From: Sphingopyxis sp. MSC1_008
GTDB lineage: Bacteria > Pseudomonadota > Alphaproteobacteria > Sphingomonadales > Sphingomonadaceae
NCBI RefSeq assembly: GCF_023197165.1
Contig: NZ_JALPRD010000001.1
Coordinates: forward strand, 186,001 to 250,000
Length of the DNA stretch: 64,000 nucleotides
Direction of reading: 5' to 3'
Shown here: positions 38,022 through 48,968 of the stretch, in pieces
Layout of the letters: every line of letters begins with the position of its first letter
Position numbering within the stretch: the stretch's first letter is position 1
Notes under the pieces: generated by a model
What the model was told of the DNA's origin: nothing
The model's database searches: none
Seen by the model: only the letters and a program-made list of their open reading frames with translations
Made by a program: the position numbers and the translations under genes

Positions 38022-39980
38022 TTAGGGCGTCGCGACGACCAGCCGGCGCGTACGCCGATAGCTGGCCCAGACAAGCACGACGAACAGGATGAGCCCGACC
38101 CATGGCGCATAGGGTGCATAGCCCTCGCCGGTCACCGCGAGCGGCGCGTCGTTGTCGGTCACATAGACGGTCCCCGCGTAAAAGACGCCGAGCAGGCTTT
38201 CGCCGACGATCATCCCCGTCGCGGTCAGCACGCCCATGCGATGCGCGAAGCTCGCGTTCGGACGCTTCGCCGCCCAGCGGTCATAGAACCAGCCGCCTAC
38301 CGCACCGATCACGACGGGCAGGATCACCGCCATCGGCAGATAGATGCCGATACCGATGGCCAAGGGCGGCAGCCGCAGCTTGCCCGCGCGGCCGAGCAGC
38401 GCGTCGACGATGATGAAGCCGATCCCCGCGAGCACGCCAAGCCCAAGCATCGTCCAGTTGAGGTCGCCGCCGAGCACGCCCTTCGCAAGCGAAGAAATCA
38501 GGCCCGCCTGCGGTGCGGCCAGCGCTTCGGGACCCGCACCGGGGACGCCGACGAAACCGACGGTCTCGTTGAGCACATTGAGCACCGGCGGGACGACGAG
38601 CGAGCCGAAGATCACGCCGATGATCAGCGCGACCTGCTGCTTCCACGGCGTCGCACCGACGAGCTGGCCGGTCTTCAGATCCTGCAGGTTGTCGTTCGAA
38701 ATCGTCGCGATGCCGAACACGAGCCCGGTGACGATCAGCGCATAGGCGACCATCGCGGCGATTTCTTCCTCACCACCCCCGCGGCCGAGCAGGCCGAGCA
38801 GCAGCAGCGACGATGCAATGATCGCAAGAATGCCGATCCCCGACACCGGCGAGTTCGACGCGCCGATCAGGCCCGCCATATAGCCGGTGACCGAGGCGAT
38901 CATCAGCCCGACGATGATGATGAACAGGATCGCGCCGGCAATCAGGATCATCGACGATCCCGCGAGCGGCCCGCCGGCGAGCACTGTCCAGAGCAGCCAG
39001 CCGATCGGCAGCATCAGCGCCAGCGAGCCGCCGAACACCCATTTGATCGACATATCCTGTTCTTCGATAGCAAGTACGGCGCCGCCTTCGCGCGCGCGGC
39101 TGGCCGCCATCGCCGAGCGAATACCGCCGAGCACCGGCCCGGCAATCTTGATCAGCGTCCAGATCGCGGCGACCGCGATCACCCCAGCGCCAAAGAAGCG
39201 CACGTCGGCGCGGAATACGGTGTTCGCCAGCGTCTCGGCATCGCCGCTCCCGCCTTGCGTCAGGATCGGCAGCAGCACCCACCAGCCGGTGACCATCCCG
39301 ACGAGCTGCGCCATGCCGACCGACAGGCCGACGAGGTGGCCGACGCCGAACAGCGCAAAGGCAAGCCCGCCCGCGATCCCGGTCGCGCCGCTTCCGACCG
39401 CAAACCAGCGCGCAACCTCGGCGCCAGCGAGTTTCATCTGGGTCATCAGGGTAAAGACGGCAGCGACGATGCTGTTCCACAGCAAGGCCGACAGCCCGGC
39501 GCGATTTTCCTCGGCGCCTTCGGCGCTGGCGGCGCCGACCTGCAGCACTTCGGCGGCGGCGCGGCCCTCGGGATAGGGAAGATCCGAATCGACGACGAGC
39601 GCGCGGCGCAGCGGCACCGAGAAAAGCACGCCCAAAATCCCGCCGAGCATCGTGATCGCGGTGGTCTCCAGCATCGGGAAGCCCTGCCAGTAACCGACCA
39701 TGACAAGTCCGGGCAGCACGAAGATGATCGCCGCCAGGGTGCCCGCGGCGCTCGCGATCGTCTGGACGATGTTATTTTCGAGGATCGTCGACCCGGCCAT
39801 ATAGCGCAGCAGCGCCATTGAAATCACCGCCGCGGGGATCGAGGTCGCAAAGGTCAGCCCGACCTTCAGCCCCAGATAGACGTTCGCCGCGGTGAACATC
39901 AGCGTGAGCAGGCCGCCGAGCAGGATAGCCCGGATCGTCAGTTCGCGCCCGCGGGACGTCGGCGTGGTCGTTTCGGTCAT
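38022..39980 (-). CDS. OPT family oligopeptide transporter
   Basis: 652 residues from ATG 39980 (MTETTTPTSRGRELTIRAIL) with a strong GGGGAGA site; the frame is open further upstream but without family resemblance. About 14-16 membrane segments. Family motifs: LTLMFTAANVYLGLKVGLTF near the start, DLPYPEGRAAAEVLQVG (the PxPxGxA region), and later KTGQLVGATPWKQQVALIIG with GAGPEALAAPQAG. Bacterial OPT members import peptides or metal-chelate complexes by proton symport. The substrate is unknown. Confidence 0.92.
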   Translation of the reverse strand: MTETTTPTSRGRELTIRAILLGGLLTLMFTAANVYLGLKVGLTFATSIPAAVISMALLRYMAGSTILENNIVQTIASAAGTLAAIIFVLPGLVMVGYWQGFPMLETTAITMLGGILGVLFSVPLRRALVVDSDLPYPEGRAAAEVLQVGAASAEGAEENRAGLSALLWNSIVAAVFTLMTQMKLAGAEVARWFAVGSGATGIAGGLAFALFGVGHLVGLSVGMAQLVGMVTGWWVLLPILTQGGSGDAETLANTVFRADVRFFGAGVIAVAAIWTLIKIAGPVLGGIRSAMAASRAREGGAVLAIEEQDMSIKWVFGGSLALMLPIGWLLWTVLAGGPLAGSSMILIAGAILFIIIVGLMIASVTGYMAGLIGASNSPVSGIGILAIIASSLLLLGLLGRGGGEEEIAAMVAYALIVTGLVFGIATISNDNLQDLKTGQLVGATPWKQQVALIIGVIFGSLVVPPVLNVLNETVGFVGVPGAGPEALAAPQAGLISSLAKGVLGGDLNWTMLGLGVLAGIGFIIVDALLGRAGKLRLPPLAIGIGIYLPMAVILPVVIGAVGGWFYDRWAAKRPNASFAHRMGVLTATGMIVGESLLGVFYAGTVYVTDNDAPLAVTGEGYAPYAPWVGLILFVVLVWASYRRTRRLVVATP

Positions 39981-40141
39981 CAAAATTCTCCCCATCCGCT
40001 GTCTTGCGGGGCACCGCGACGAGCGCAAGCAAAAAGCCATGAACCGAGGTCGTTGGACCGAAACGCCAAAAGCGACGGGCCGATATCCTTTTGACGTATC
40101 GATCCAATATGACGCGCGCCGCCGCTGTCATATGCGCACCC

Positions 40142-40315
40142 ATGATGAGTTTCGATCTTACCGACCTTACCCCGCCGCCCCCACGCGGCAACGCAGCACC
40201 TTCGTCGCGCGGGGCACCTTGCGCCGGCCTTTTTGGCTGGCGCAAGGATGCGGCGGTGCCGCATGTGCCGAAGGATGCTCCCAAGACGCCGGGCCGCGAT
40301 TACCCGGCGGGCTGA
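40142..40315 (+). CDS. Possible small hypothetical protein
   Basis: 57 codons: MMSFDLTDLTPPPPRGNAAP ... GLFGWRKDAAVPHVPKDAPK. Pro-rich N-terminus and a more ordinary C-terminus. It overlaps the convergent thiE stop by 16 bases and has no clear ribosome-binding site. It fills the otherwise empty 319-base gap between the OPT transporter start and the thiE end. It could equally be non-coding. Confidence 0.3.
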   Translation: MMSFDLTDLTPPPPRGNAAPSSRGAPCAGLFGWRKDAAVPHVPKDAPKTPGRDYPAG

Positions 40316-40938
40316 TCTTCGAGAAGGGCGCGGAACGCGCGCACCGCCGCCCCGGGCCCTTCAGGGTGCGCCCAGACACCGCCGGAAACGGCTAGGAAAT
40401 CGGCGCCGGCTTCGACCAGCACCCGCGCATTGTCGACCGTGATGCCGCCGATTGCGACGCACGGCAGTTCAAACATGCCCTGCCACCACTCGAGGATTTC
40501 GGGTTCGGCCTGATGGTCGACCGTCTTGGTGGTTGTCGGATAAAAAGCGCCGAAGGCGACATAGTCGGCTCCAGCCTCGCCCGCTTCCATCGCCATATGG
40601 CGGCTCGCGTGGCAGGTCACGCCGATCTGCGCCTCGGGACCCAAAATCCGGCGTGCCTCGCGCGGGTCGCCGTCATCCTGCCCGAGATGCACGCCGTCGG
40701 CCTCGAGCCGTTTCGCAAGCGCGACATCGTCATTGACGATGAACGCCACGTCATGCGCGGAGCAAAGCGCCTGCAACGGCTCGGCGAGCCGTGCCGCTTC
40801 ATGCTGGTCGAGATCCTTCACGCGAAACTGGAACGCGGCGACCGGGCCGGCGCCGAACGCTTCGGCAAGTCGGTCGGGAAAATCGCCGCCGACATCGAGC
40901 GGTGAAATCAGGTAAAGCTGGCAGGTCGGTGTTTTCAT
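40300..40938 (-). CDS. thiE: Thiamine phosphate synthase family protein
   Basis: 212 residues; couples HMP-pyrophosphate with thiazole phosphate to thiamine phosphate. TIM-barrel motifs: FQFRVKDLD, DVAFIVNDDVALAKRLEADG, GVHLGQDDGDPREARRILGP, IGVTCHAS, ADYVAFGAFYPTTTK and PCVAIGGITVDNARVLVEAG ending in VSGGVWAHPEGP. All are close to consensus. No TPP riboswitch is visible upstream in the 35 bases shared with the divergent lipoprotein gene. Confidence 0.92.
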   Translation of the reverse strand: MKTPTCQLYLISPLDVGGDFPDRLAEAFGAGPVAAFQFRVKDLDQHEAARLAEPLQALCSAHDVAFIVNDDVALAKRLEADGVHLGQDDGDPREARRILGPEAQIGVTCHASRHMAMEAGEAGADYVAFGAFYPTTTKTVDHQAEPEILEWWQGMFELPCVAIGGITVDNARVLVEAGADFLAVSGGVWAHPEGPGAAVRAFRALLEDQPAG

Positions 40939-40973
40939 GGCGCGTTCATAGCGGCGCGGTCACAGACGGGCAA

Positions 40974-41372
40974 ATGCTGAACATACACCGCCTCGCGATC
41001 CTCGCCCTCCCCGCCGCGCTTGCCCTTTCCGCCTGCGCTACGACGCGCGGCGCGCCGCTGCCCGACGGCAGCGACGTCGCGCTCGGCCAGAAAGCCTATG
41101 TCGACGGCCCGCTTGTCCAGCCGGTCGAGGTCCTCGAAGACAGCCGCTGCCCGATGAACGCGCGCTGCGTGTGGGCGGGCCGCGTGCGCGTAAAAATGGT
41201 CTGGATTCGCGGCAACGGCGAGAAACAGCCGTTCGAAGCAACGCTGGGTGAGCCGGTCCAGCTCGCCGACGGGCAGTTCACGCTCGAATCGGTGCGTCCC
41301 GAAAAGATGACCAATGTGACGATCAAGCCGTCGGATTATCGCTTTTCGTTCCGCTTCGCGGGCGGGCTCTAA
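40974..41372 (+). CDS. Small lipoprotein
   Basis: 132 residues from ATG 40974. The N-terminus MLNIHRLAILALPAALALSA ends in a lipobox (LSAC, Cys about 21), so it is probably lipidated and sorted to a membrane. The mature part contains QPVEVLEDSRCPMNARCVWA, GRVRVKMVW and TNVTIKPSDYRFSFRFAGG, a small beta-rich fold found in many sphingomonad proteins of unknown function. It is divergent from thiE. Confidence 0.8.
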   Translation: MLNIHRLAILALPAALALSACATTRGAPLPDGSDVALGQKAYVDGPLVQPVEVLEDSRCPMNARCVWAGRVRVKMVWIRGNGEKQPFEATLGEPVQLADGQFTLESVRPEKMTNVTIKPSDYRFSFRFAGGL

Positions 41373-41390
41373 GCGCCGCCTTCTTTTCTC

Positions 41391-41466
41391 CGTCATCCTG
41401 GCGAAGGCCGGTCTCGCCGTTGCGTTTCGATGCACCGCAGAGATCCTGGCCACCGCCGGGATGACG
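41391..41466. repeat. REP-like palindrome at convergent gene ends
   Basis: Starts CGTCATCCTGGCGAAGGCCG and ends CGCCGGGATGACG, the near-inverse of its start, with an inner GAGATCCTGG word. It lies between the lipoprotein and O-methyltransferase stops. CGTCATCC-type words are typical of dispersed alphaproteobacterial intergenic repeats. Confidence 0.7.
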
Positions 41467-41485
41467 TGAAATATGCGGCTGAGGC

Positions 41486-42145
41486 TCAGCGCATCCGCGC
41501 CAGCACGAACCCGTCCCAGCCCTTGGCGCCGACCGTCTGGATGGCGGTCGCGTCGAGGCGCGGATTGGCGCTCAGCATATCGAAAAGCGCGCGCGTGCCG
41601 ACGATACGGTCGTCGTCGCTGTTCGCCTCCAGCACCCCGCCCTCGCGCACGACATTGTCGACGATAATCGTTGTGCCGGGGCGACCGAGGCGGATGGCTT
41701 CGGCAACATAGTGGCTGTTGCTCTGCTTGTCGGCGTCGATGAAAACGAAGTCGAAGGGCGCCTCGTCGGTCATCGCTGCCAGACTGTCCGCCGCAGGGCC
41801 GGTCCCGATATCGACCTTGGCCGACACGCCCGCGCTTTCGAGATTTTCTTGCGCCACGCGGGCGTGATACGCCTCGAGTTCGAGGGTCACCAATGCGCCG
41901 TCGTCGGGCAGAGCGCGGGCGAGCCAGATCGTCGAATAGCCGCCGAGGGTTCCGATCTCCAGGATACGCCGTGCACCCGCCATTTGCGCGAGCAGGAACA
42001 GCATCTTGCCCTGTGCCGCGGACACGTCGATCGGCGGCAGACCTTGTCCGGCATTGTTGGCGAGGATGGTGGCAAGCGCGTCATCGTCGCCAAGCAATCT
42101 GGCGGCGATATAATCGTCGACGGCTTGCCACCGCTCTCCCATCAC
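41486..42145 (-). CDS. SAM-dependent O-methyltransferase
   Basis: 219 residues, class I methyltransferase of the caffeoyl-CoA/catechol O-methyltransferase type. RRILEIGTLGGYSTIWLARA is motif I, LVTLELEAYHARVAQENLES is motif II, FDFVFIDADKQSNSHYVAEA gives the metal-binding Asp, and IIVDNVVREGGVL follows. It starts directly after the aldolase stop. The acceptor substrate is not evident from context. Confidence 0.88.
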   Translation of the reverse strand: MMGERWQAVDDYIAARLLGDDDALATILANNAGQGLPPIDVSAAQGKMLFLLAQMAGARRILEIGTLGGYSTIWLARALPDDGALVTLELEAYHARVAQENLESAGVSAKVDIGTGPAADSLAAMTDEAPFDFVFIDADKQSNSHYVAEAIRLGRPGTTIIVDNVVREGGVLEANSDDDRIVGTRALFDMLSANPRLDATAIQTVGAKGWDGFVLARMR

Positions 42146-43036
42146 CTAGGCCACGGAGGCCGCGTGAATTTCCTTGATCGCGCCGCCGAGCGACGCGTTG
42201 AACTCGTCATCGCCCATCTGGTGGCGCAGGTCCTCGAGCAAAGCGCGGCTGAAGCTCGCGATGATGCCGGGGTTCTTCGCCAGCTCGACGCATGCCTCGG
42301 GGCGCGCAAAGCCGCCCGACAGCGCGACGACGCGCAGCACCTTCGGATGATCGACGAGCGGCTGAAACAGGCCGGCCTCGGTCGGCAGCGACAGCTTCAG
42401 CATCACCGGCGCGCCAGTCCAGGCGTCGAGCGCCGCGAGGGTTTCCTTGAGCAAGAGGCGGTCCGCCGCATCGCGCTCGGCGCTCTTGATGTTCACTTCG
42501 GGTTCGATGATTGGAACAAGGCCGTGCGCCGCGATGCGCGCGGCTTCGGCGAACTGCTGTTCGACGATCACCTTCACGCCCGCCGGATTGGCGAGGTTGA
42601 CAACGCTGCGCATCTTGGTGCCGAAAACGCCCTTGGCGACCGCACGCTCGCAGAGCTCATCAAGGCCGGGGTTGGCCTTCATCAGCTGCACGCCGTCAGC
42701 TTCGTCCTCGAGCCCCTTGTCGACCTTGAGGAACGGCACCACGCCGCGTTCCCACAGCAGCGCCGGAACCGGCTTGCCGCCGGCTTCGCCGTCCATCGTG
42801 CGCTCGAACAGGATCGCGCCGATCACCTTGTCGCCGTTGAAACACGGCGCGGTGACGATGCGGCTGCGCATGTCGTGGATCAGGCCGAACATTTCCTCGT
42901 CGTTCGAGAAAGCGTCGGCTTCGATCCCGTAACCCTTCAATGCCTTGGGCGTCGAACCGCCGCTCTGGTCGAGTGCGGCGATGAAGCCCTGCCCCGATTT
43001 GATCTGGTCGAGCATGGCGGCATTAGCGGTGGTCAT
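42146..43036 (-). CDS. Class I fructose-bisphosphate aldolase
   Basis: 296 residues from ATG 43036 with a GGAGAT site. Cleaves fructose 1,6-bisphosphate through a Schiff base. Motifs: GFIAALDQSGGSTPKALKGYG at the N-terminus, AILFERTMDG, KVDKGLEDEADGVQLMK, VPIIEPEVNIKSAERDAADR and MLKLSLPTEAGLF, where Lys is the expected Schiff-base residue, then VVALSGGFARPEAC. It follows pgk by 79 bases and completes the tkt-gap-pgk-fba order. Confidence 0.92.
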   Translation of the reverse strand: MTTANAAMLDQIKSGQGFIAALDQSGGSTPKALKGYGIEADAFSNDEEMFGLIHDMRSRIVTAPCFNGDKVIGAILFERTMDGEAGGKPVPALLWERGVVPFLKVDKGLEDEADGVQLMKANPGLDELCERAVAKGVFGTKMRSVVNLANPAGVKVIVEQQFAEAARIAAHGLVPIIEPEVNIKSAERDAADRLLLKETLAALDAWTGAPVMLKLSLPTEAGLFQPLVDHPKVLRVVALSGGFARPEACVELAKNPGIIASFSRALLEDLRHQMGDDEFNASLGGAIKEIHAASVA

Positions 43037-43115
43037 AGGATCTCCGGTTGTTTGCATACGTATGTGGCGCTGCGCATAGCGACCCCTTGGGCGCGATGCA
43101 ATGCGGCGGGAAAGT

Positions 43116-44312
43116 CTATGCCTTCAGTGCGTCGACGCCCGGCAACGGCTTGCCTTCCATCCATTCGAGGAAGGCGCCGCCGGCGGTCGAAACGAAGGTG
43201 AAATCCTTGCCGACACCGGCGTGATTGAGTGCGGCGACTGTATCGCCTCCGCCCGCGACCGAGATCAGCGAGCCTTCGCGGGTCAGCGCCGCGGCGGTCT
43301 TGGCAAGCGCGACGGTCGCGGTGTCGAACGGCGGCGTCTCGAACGCGCCGAGCGGACCGTTCCAGACGAGCGTGCGGCAATTCTTGAGTACGTCGGCGAG
43401 CGCTTCGACCGCGGCCGGGCCGACGTCGAGGATCATTTCGTCGGCGGCGACTTCGTGCACGTTGACGGTGCGCGTCGGCGGGTTCGGGGCAAACTGCTTC
43501 GACACCACAACGTCATAGGGCAGATGTATCGTGCATCCTGCGGCATCGGCGGCGTCGAAGATGGCGTTGGCGGTATCGACGAGGTCATGCTCGCAGAGCG
43601 ACTTGCCGACATCGACCCCCCGTGCAGCGAGGAAAGTGTTCGCCATGCCGCCGCCGATGATCAGATGATCGACCTTGCTGACGAGGTTGCGCAACACGTC
43701 GATCTTCGACGAGACTTTGGCGCCGCCGACCACCGCAGCGACCGGATGCGCCGGATTGCCGAGCGCGGCATCAAGCGCCTTGAGTTCGGCCTCCATGGCG
43801 CGACCCGCGTAAGCAGGCAAACGGTGTGCAATGCCTTCGGTCGAACCATGGGCGCGGTGCGCCGCCGAAAAGGCATCGTTGACGTAGAGGTCGCCGATTT
43901 CGGCCAGCGCGTCGGCGAACGCAGGATCGTTTGTTTCTTCGCCCGGATAGAAACGTGTATTTTCCATCACCGCGACGTCACCCGCGGCGAGCACTGCAAT
44001 GCCCGCCTTCGCGCCCTCGCCCACGGCTTCAGGAATGAACATCACCGAATGGCCGAGCACGTCTTCGACGCCGCCCATCACGAGCGACAGCGACTGGGTC
44101 GGGTTCTTCGCGCCCTTCGGCCGCCCGAAATGCGCGAGAAGCAGGACGATCGCGCCCTTGTCCGACAATTCGCGGATCGTCGGCATCGCTGCCTGGATCC
44201 GCGTCGCGTCGCTGACCGCGCCTTCGAACAACGGGACGTTGAGGTCGACGCGCACGAGAACGCGCTTGCCGGTGACGTCACCGATATCGTCGAGGGTCTT
44301 GAACGCGGTCAT
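43116..44312 (-). CDS. pgk: Phosphoglycerate kinase
   Basis: 398 residues from ATG 44312. Glycolysis/gluconeogenesis. Motifs: KRVLVRVDLNVPLFEGAVSD at the N-terminus, HFGRPKG, ENTRFYPGEE, YVNDAFSAAHRAHGSTEG, VVGGAKVSSKIDVLRNLVSK, and LVWNGPLGAFETPPFD with SVAGGGDTVAALNHAG. Normal length. It is 17 bases after gap. Confidence 0.96.
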   Translation of the reverse strand: MTAFKTLDDIGDVTGKRVLVRVDLNVPLFEGAVSDATRIQAAMPTIRELSDKGAIVLLLAHFGRPKGAKNPTQSLSLVMGGVEDVLGHSVMFIPEAVGEGAKAGIAVLAAGDVAVMENTRFYPGEETNDPAFADALAEIGDLYVNDAFSAAHRAHGSTEGIAHRLPAYAGRAMEAELKALDAALGNPAHPVAAVVGGAKVSSKIDVLRNLVSKVDHLIIGGGMANTFLAARGVDVGKSLCEHDLVDTANAIFDAADAAGCTIHLPYDVVVSKQFAPNPPTRTVNVHEVAADEMILDVGPAAVEALADVLKNCRTLVWNGPLGAFETPPFDTATVALAKTAAALTREGSLISVAGGGDTVAALNHAGVGKDFTFVSTAGGAFLEWMEGKPLPGVDALKA

Positions 44313-44329
44313 CGACGTTTCCTTTTGGA

Positions 44330-45337
44330 TCAGAGGAACTTGGCGATCACGCCCGCGGTGTCGATCATGCGGTTCGAGAAGCCCCATTCATTGTCGTACC
44401 AGCTGAGCACGCGCACCAGCTTGCCATCGATCACCGAGGTTTCGAGACTGTCGATCGTCGAGCTCGCCGGATTATGGTTGAAGTCGATCGAAACGAGCGG
44501 CTCTTCGGTATAGCCGAGAATGCCCTTCAGCGGGCCTTCGGCGGCCGCCTTTAGCACCGCGTTGACTTCTTCCTTGGTGGTCTCGCGGAGCGGCGTGAAG
44601 GTCAGGTCGACAACCGACACATTCGGGGTCGGAACGCGGATCGACGAACCGTCGAGCTTGCCCTTGAGTTCGGGCAGCACCAGGCCGACGGCAGCCGCCG
44701 CACCGGTCGAGGTCGGGATCATCGACATCGCGGCAGCGCGCGCGCGGCGCGGATCGTCGTGGATCTGGTCGAGGATCTTCTGGTCGTTGGTGTAAGCGTG
44801 GATCGTTGTCATCAGGCCGCGCTCGATACCGATCGCTTCATGCAGCACCTTGGCAAAGGGCGCGAGGCAGTTGGTGGTGCACGATGCGTTCGAGATGATC
44901 AGGTGATCGGCGGTGATCTTGTCGTCGTTGACGCCATAGACGACGGTCAGGTCGACTTCCTTGGCGGGGGCTGAAATCAGCACGCGCTTGGCGCCTGCAT
45001 CGAGATGCTTTTGCCCGCCAGCCTTGTTGGTGAAGAAGCCGGTGCATTCCATCACGATGTCGACGCCGTTGGCGGCATGCGGCAAAGCAGCGGGATCGCG
45101 CTCGGCGGTGACCTGGATGCGCTTGCCATTGATGATCAGGTCGTTGCCGTCGACTTCGACCGTGCCGTTGAAGGCGCCGTGTACCGAGTCATGGCGGAGC
45201 AGGCGGGCATTCGCCTTGGCATCGCCCAGATCGTTGATCGACACCAGCTCGAGATCGTGATCGCTACGCTCCAGAATCGCGCGCGCCACATTGCGGCCGA
45301 TGCGTCCGAAACCGTTGATTGCAACCTTCACTGCCAT
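44330..45337 (-). CDS. gap: Glyceraldehyde-3-phosphate dehydrogenase, type I
   Basis: 335 residues. NAD-binding start [20 protein letters not shown]; catalytic Cys in [34 protein letters not shown]; and the C-terminal [15 protein letters not shown]. Glycolytic and gluconeogenic enzyme. It is 36 bases downstream of tkt in the same operon. Confidence 0.97.
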   Translation of the reverse strand: MAVKVAINGFGRIGRNVARAILERSDHDLELVSINDLGDAKANARLLRHDSVHGAFNGTVEVDGNDLIINGKRIQVTAERDPAALPHAANGVDIVMECTGFFTNKAGGQKHLDAGAKRVLISAPAKEVDLTVVYGVNDDKITADHLIISNASCTTNCLAPFAKVLHEAIGIERGLMTTIHAYTNDQKILDQIHDDPRRARAAAMSMIPTSTGAAAAVGLVLPELKGKLDGSSIRVPTPNVSVVDLTFTPLRETTKEEVNAVLKAAAEGPLKGILGYTEEPLVSIDFNHNPASSTIDSLETSVIDGKLVRVLSWYDNEWGFSNRMIDTAGVIAKFL

Positions 45338-45373
45338 GTCGAAAAATCCTTTCTGCGTGGGATAAGCCGGTGC

Positions 45374-47341
<1,968 letters not shown>

Positions 47342-47509
47342 TGGTCCCCCGGAAAATGGCTGGGCTGGCACCGGACACACCGTCCGGTTCGATGCGGACA
47401 GCCCTTTGCGGCGGCGGGGGCAGGAGTCAACCGCCCGTGACGGAAAATCGGCGCATTTTCGACCGACAGGGCAATTGCACCCCCTCCCCGGCACTGCTAA
47501 CCCTTCGTC

Positions 47510-47716
47510 ATGGAACTCGATCTCGACGAATCCAGCCTGGCCATCGGCCGTATCGAACGCGCGCTCAGCCGCATCGAAAAGGCGCTCGCCGACCGCGCGA
47601 ACCGGCCCGAATCGGCCGCTCAAGCCCCCGCCGCAGACCAATCGGCGCTGAAGGCCGAGGTCGCTGCGGTCATCGGCGAACTCGACCGGCTGATCGCGGA
47701 GGCCGACCGTGGCTGA
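47510..47716 (+). CDS. Small coiled-coil protein upstream of zapA (ZauP-like)
   Basis: 68 residues, acidic and helical, with heptads in LAIGRIERALSRIEKALADR and SALKAEVAAVIGELDRLIAE. Its stop overlaps the zapA start. In Caulobacter a coiled-coil protein encoded immediately upstream of zapA, ZauP, binds ZapA and affects Z-ring organisation. Position and type match; sequence homology is not shown. Confidence 0.65.
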   Translation: MELDLDESSLAIGRIERALSRIEKALADRANRPESAAQAPAADQSALKAEVAAVIGELDRLIAEADRG

Positions 47717-48155
47717 TGTGAAATTGACCATCGCGGGACGCCCCTATGACCTCCATTGCGAGGACGGGCAGGAATCGCAGCTTCTTCAGCTCGCCGCCGT
47801 CGTCGACGAAAAGGCGCGCGAAATGCCGGGCGGGACCGAAGTTCGCCAGCTCCTGTTCGCGGCGCTGATGCTGGCCGACGATGCACAGGATGCGAAGGGC
47901 AAGATTGAAAAGTCCGAACCGCAGTCCGATTCGCTTCGCGCCGCGGTGGCGCTTGCCGAAAGCCGCGAAGCGACGGCGCGCGACGAACTGCGCGCCGCGG
48001 TGACACGCGAACAGGCCGCGCTCAAGGAGCTGGAGGCCGTTCTTCAGGCCGGTCCAGCCGCTGCGCCTCCCACGAAGCCCGCGCATGATCGAGCGCTGCT
48101 GCAAATCGCCGACCGGATCGAAGCGCTGGCCGCGAAAGTCGAGCAACTCCCTTGA
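47709..48155 (+). CDS. zapA: Cell division protein ZapA
   Basis: 148 residues from GTG 47709. The N-terminal ZapA domain ADVKLTIAGRPYDLHCEDGQ, LQLAAVVDEKAREM and LLFAALMLADDA is followed by a long coiled coil (AAVALAESREATARDELRAA) and a C-terminal helix. It crosslinks FtsZ filaments. Followed by 6S RNA and the 5-FCL gene, a conserved bacterial order. Confidence 0.92.
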   Translation: MADVKLTIAGRPYDLHCEDGQESQLLQLAAVVDEKAREMPGGTEVRQLLFAALMLADDAQDAKGKIEKSEPQSDSLRAAVALAESREATARDELRAAVTREQAALKELEAVLQAGPAAAPPTKPAHDRALLQIADRIEALAAKVEQLP

Positions 48156-48184
48156 GCAAGCGGGCCCGCGCCCCTACATAGGGG

Positions 48185-48348
48185 GCGGCGGGTACTGCCC
48201 GGCACGAGCTTTTGCGAAAATCCCTGAGGCGATACATCATCCTAGGGGGCTGTCCCTGCCCGGACCCTGGTCCGACGTACATGGTCCCCACCTGACGTTA
48301 CTGGCGTCAGAGGACTTTCCAGCAAACGACCTCGGCGGTCCCGCCAAC
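48185..48348 (+). ncRNA. ssrS: 6S RNA
   Basis: It lies between zapA and the 5-formyltetrahydrofolate cyclo-ligase gene, the classical 6S RNA locus. Closing-stem complementarity is visible between GGCGGGTACTGCC (48187-48199) and GGCGGTCCCGCC (48334-48345). Inside, the characteristic CCCTGAGGCGATACATCATC and the 3' arm with GGTCCGACGTACATGGTCCC match alphaproteobacterial 6S RNAs. It binds the sigma-70 holoenzyme as a promoter mimic in stationary phase. The exact ends are estimated from the stem. Confidence 0.85.
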
Positions 48349-48374
48349 CGATCCAGCCAGTCCCAGAGGAGGCG

Positions 48375-48968
48375 ATGACCGACTTGTCCGCCGATCTGGT
48401 CCAACAAAAGCAGAAACTGCGTGAAAGGCTGCGCTTTCGCCGCAAGCATTTCGCGGCGAATCTCGACGGGATGGCGCAGCTTGCGGCGTTTCGCGCGCTG
48501 CCGGCGCCGCTTTCCGATCTCCTCGCCGATCATGCCGTCGTTGGCGCATACGCCGCGTCGGGCGACGAGCCCGATGTCATGCCGATGTTCGCTGGCCTTG
48601 CGGAAGCGGGCGCGCTCGCCCTGCCCCACCATGCCGGGCGGATCGCCGAAATGAGTTTTCGCCGTTGGGCACCCGACCAAGCGCTGGTGAAGGGCCCTTG
48701 GGGCACGCGCCAGCCCGCAGACGGCGCGCTTTTGGCGACACCCGACCTCATCTTCTGCCCGCTCGTCGGATTCGATCGCGAGGGCGGCAGGATCGGCCAG
48801 GGCGGCGGGCATTATGATCGCTATTTCGCCGCGCATCCCAAGGTGCTGCGGATCGGAATCGGCTGGTCGGTGCAAGAAATCGACAGCACACCCCGCGAAT
48901 CAACCGATATCGCGCTCGACGCGATCCTGACCGAACAAGAATTCATCCTTTGTGGAGACCGTTTGTGA
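48375..48968 (+). CDS. 5-formyltetrahydrofolate cyclo-ligase
   Basis: 197 residues with an AGAGGAGG site. Converts 5-formyl-THF to 5,10-methenyl-THF using ATP. Motifs: KQKLRERLRFRRKHF at the N-terminus, LPHHAGRIAEMSFRRW, DLIFCPLVGFDREGGRIGQG and GGHYDRYF, the family signature. It follows 6S RNA by about 26 bases and is probably read through from it. Confidence 0.93.
   Translation: MTDLSADLVQQKQKLRERLRFRRKHFAANLDGMAQLAAFRALPAPLSDLLADHAVVGAYAASGDEPDVMPMFAGLAEAGALALPHHAGRIAEMSFRRWAPDQALVKGPWGTRQPADGALLATPDLIFCPLVGFDREGGRIGQGGGHYDRYFAAHPKVLRIGIGWSVQEIDSTPRESTDIALDAILTEQEFILCGDRL

Noticed and set aside
36765..39821. Plus-strand open frame of about 1000 codons
   Set aside because: Runs antisense through suhB, efp and the OPT transporter, all with clear motifs; composition is typical of a shadow frame.
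40939..40973. TPP riboswitch upstream of thiE
   Set aside because: Only 35 bases separate thiE from the divergent lipoprotein gene and the conserved THI-box words are absent.
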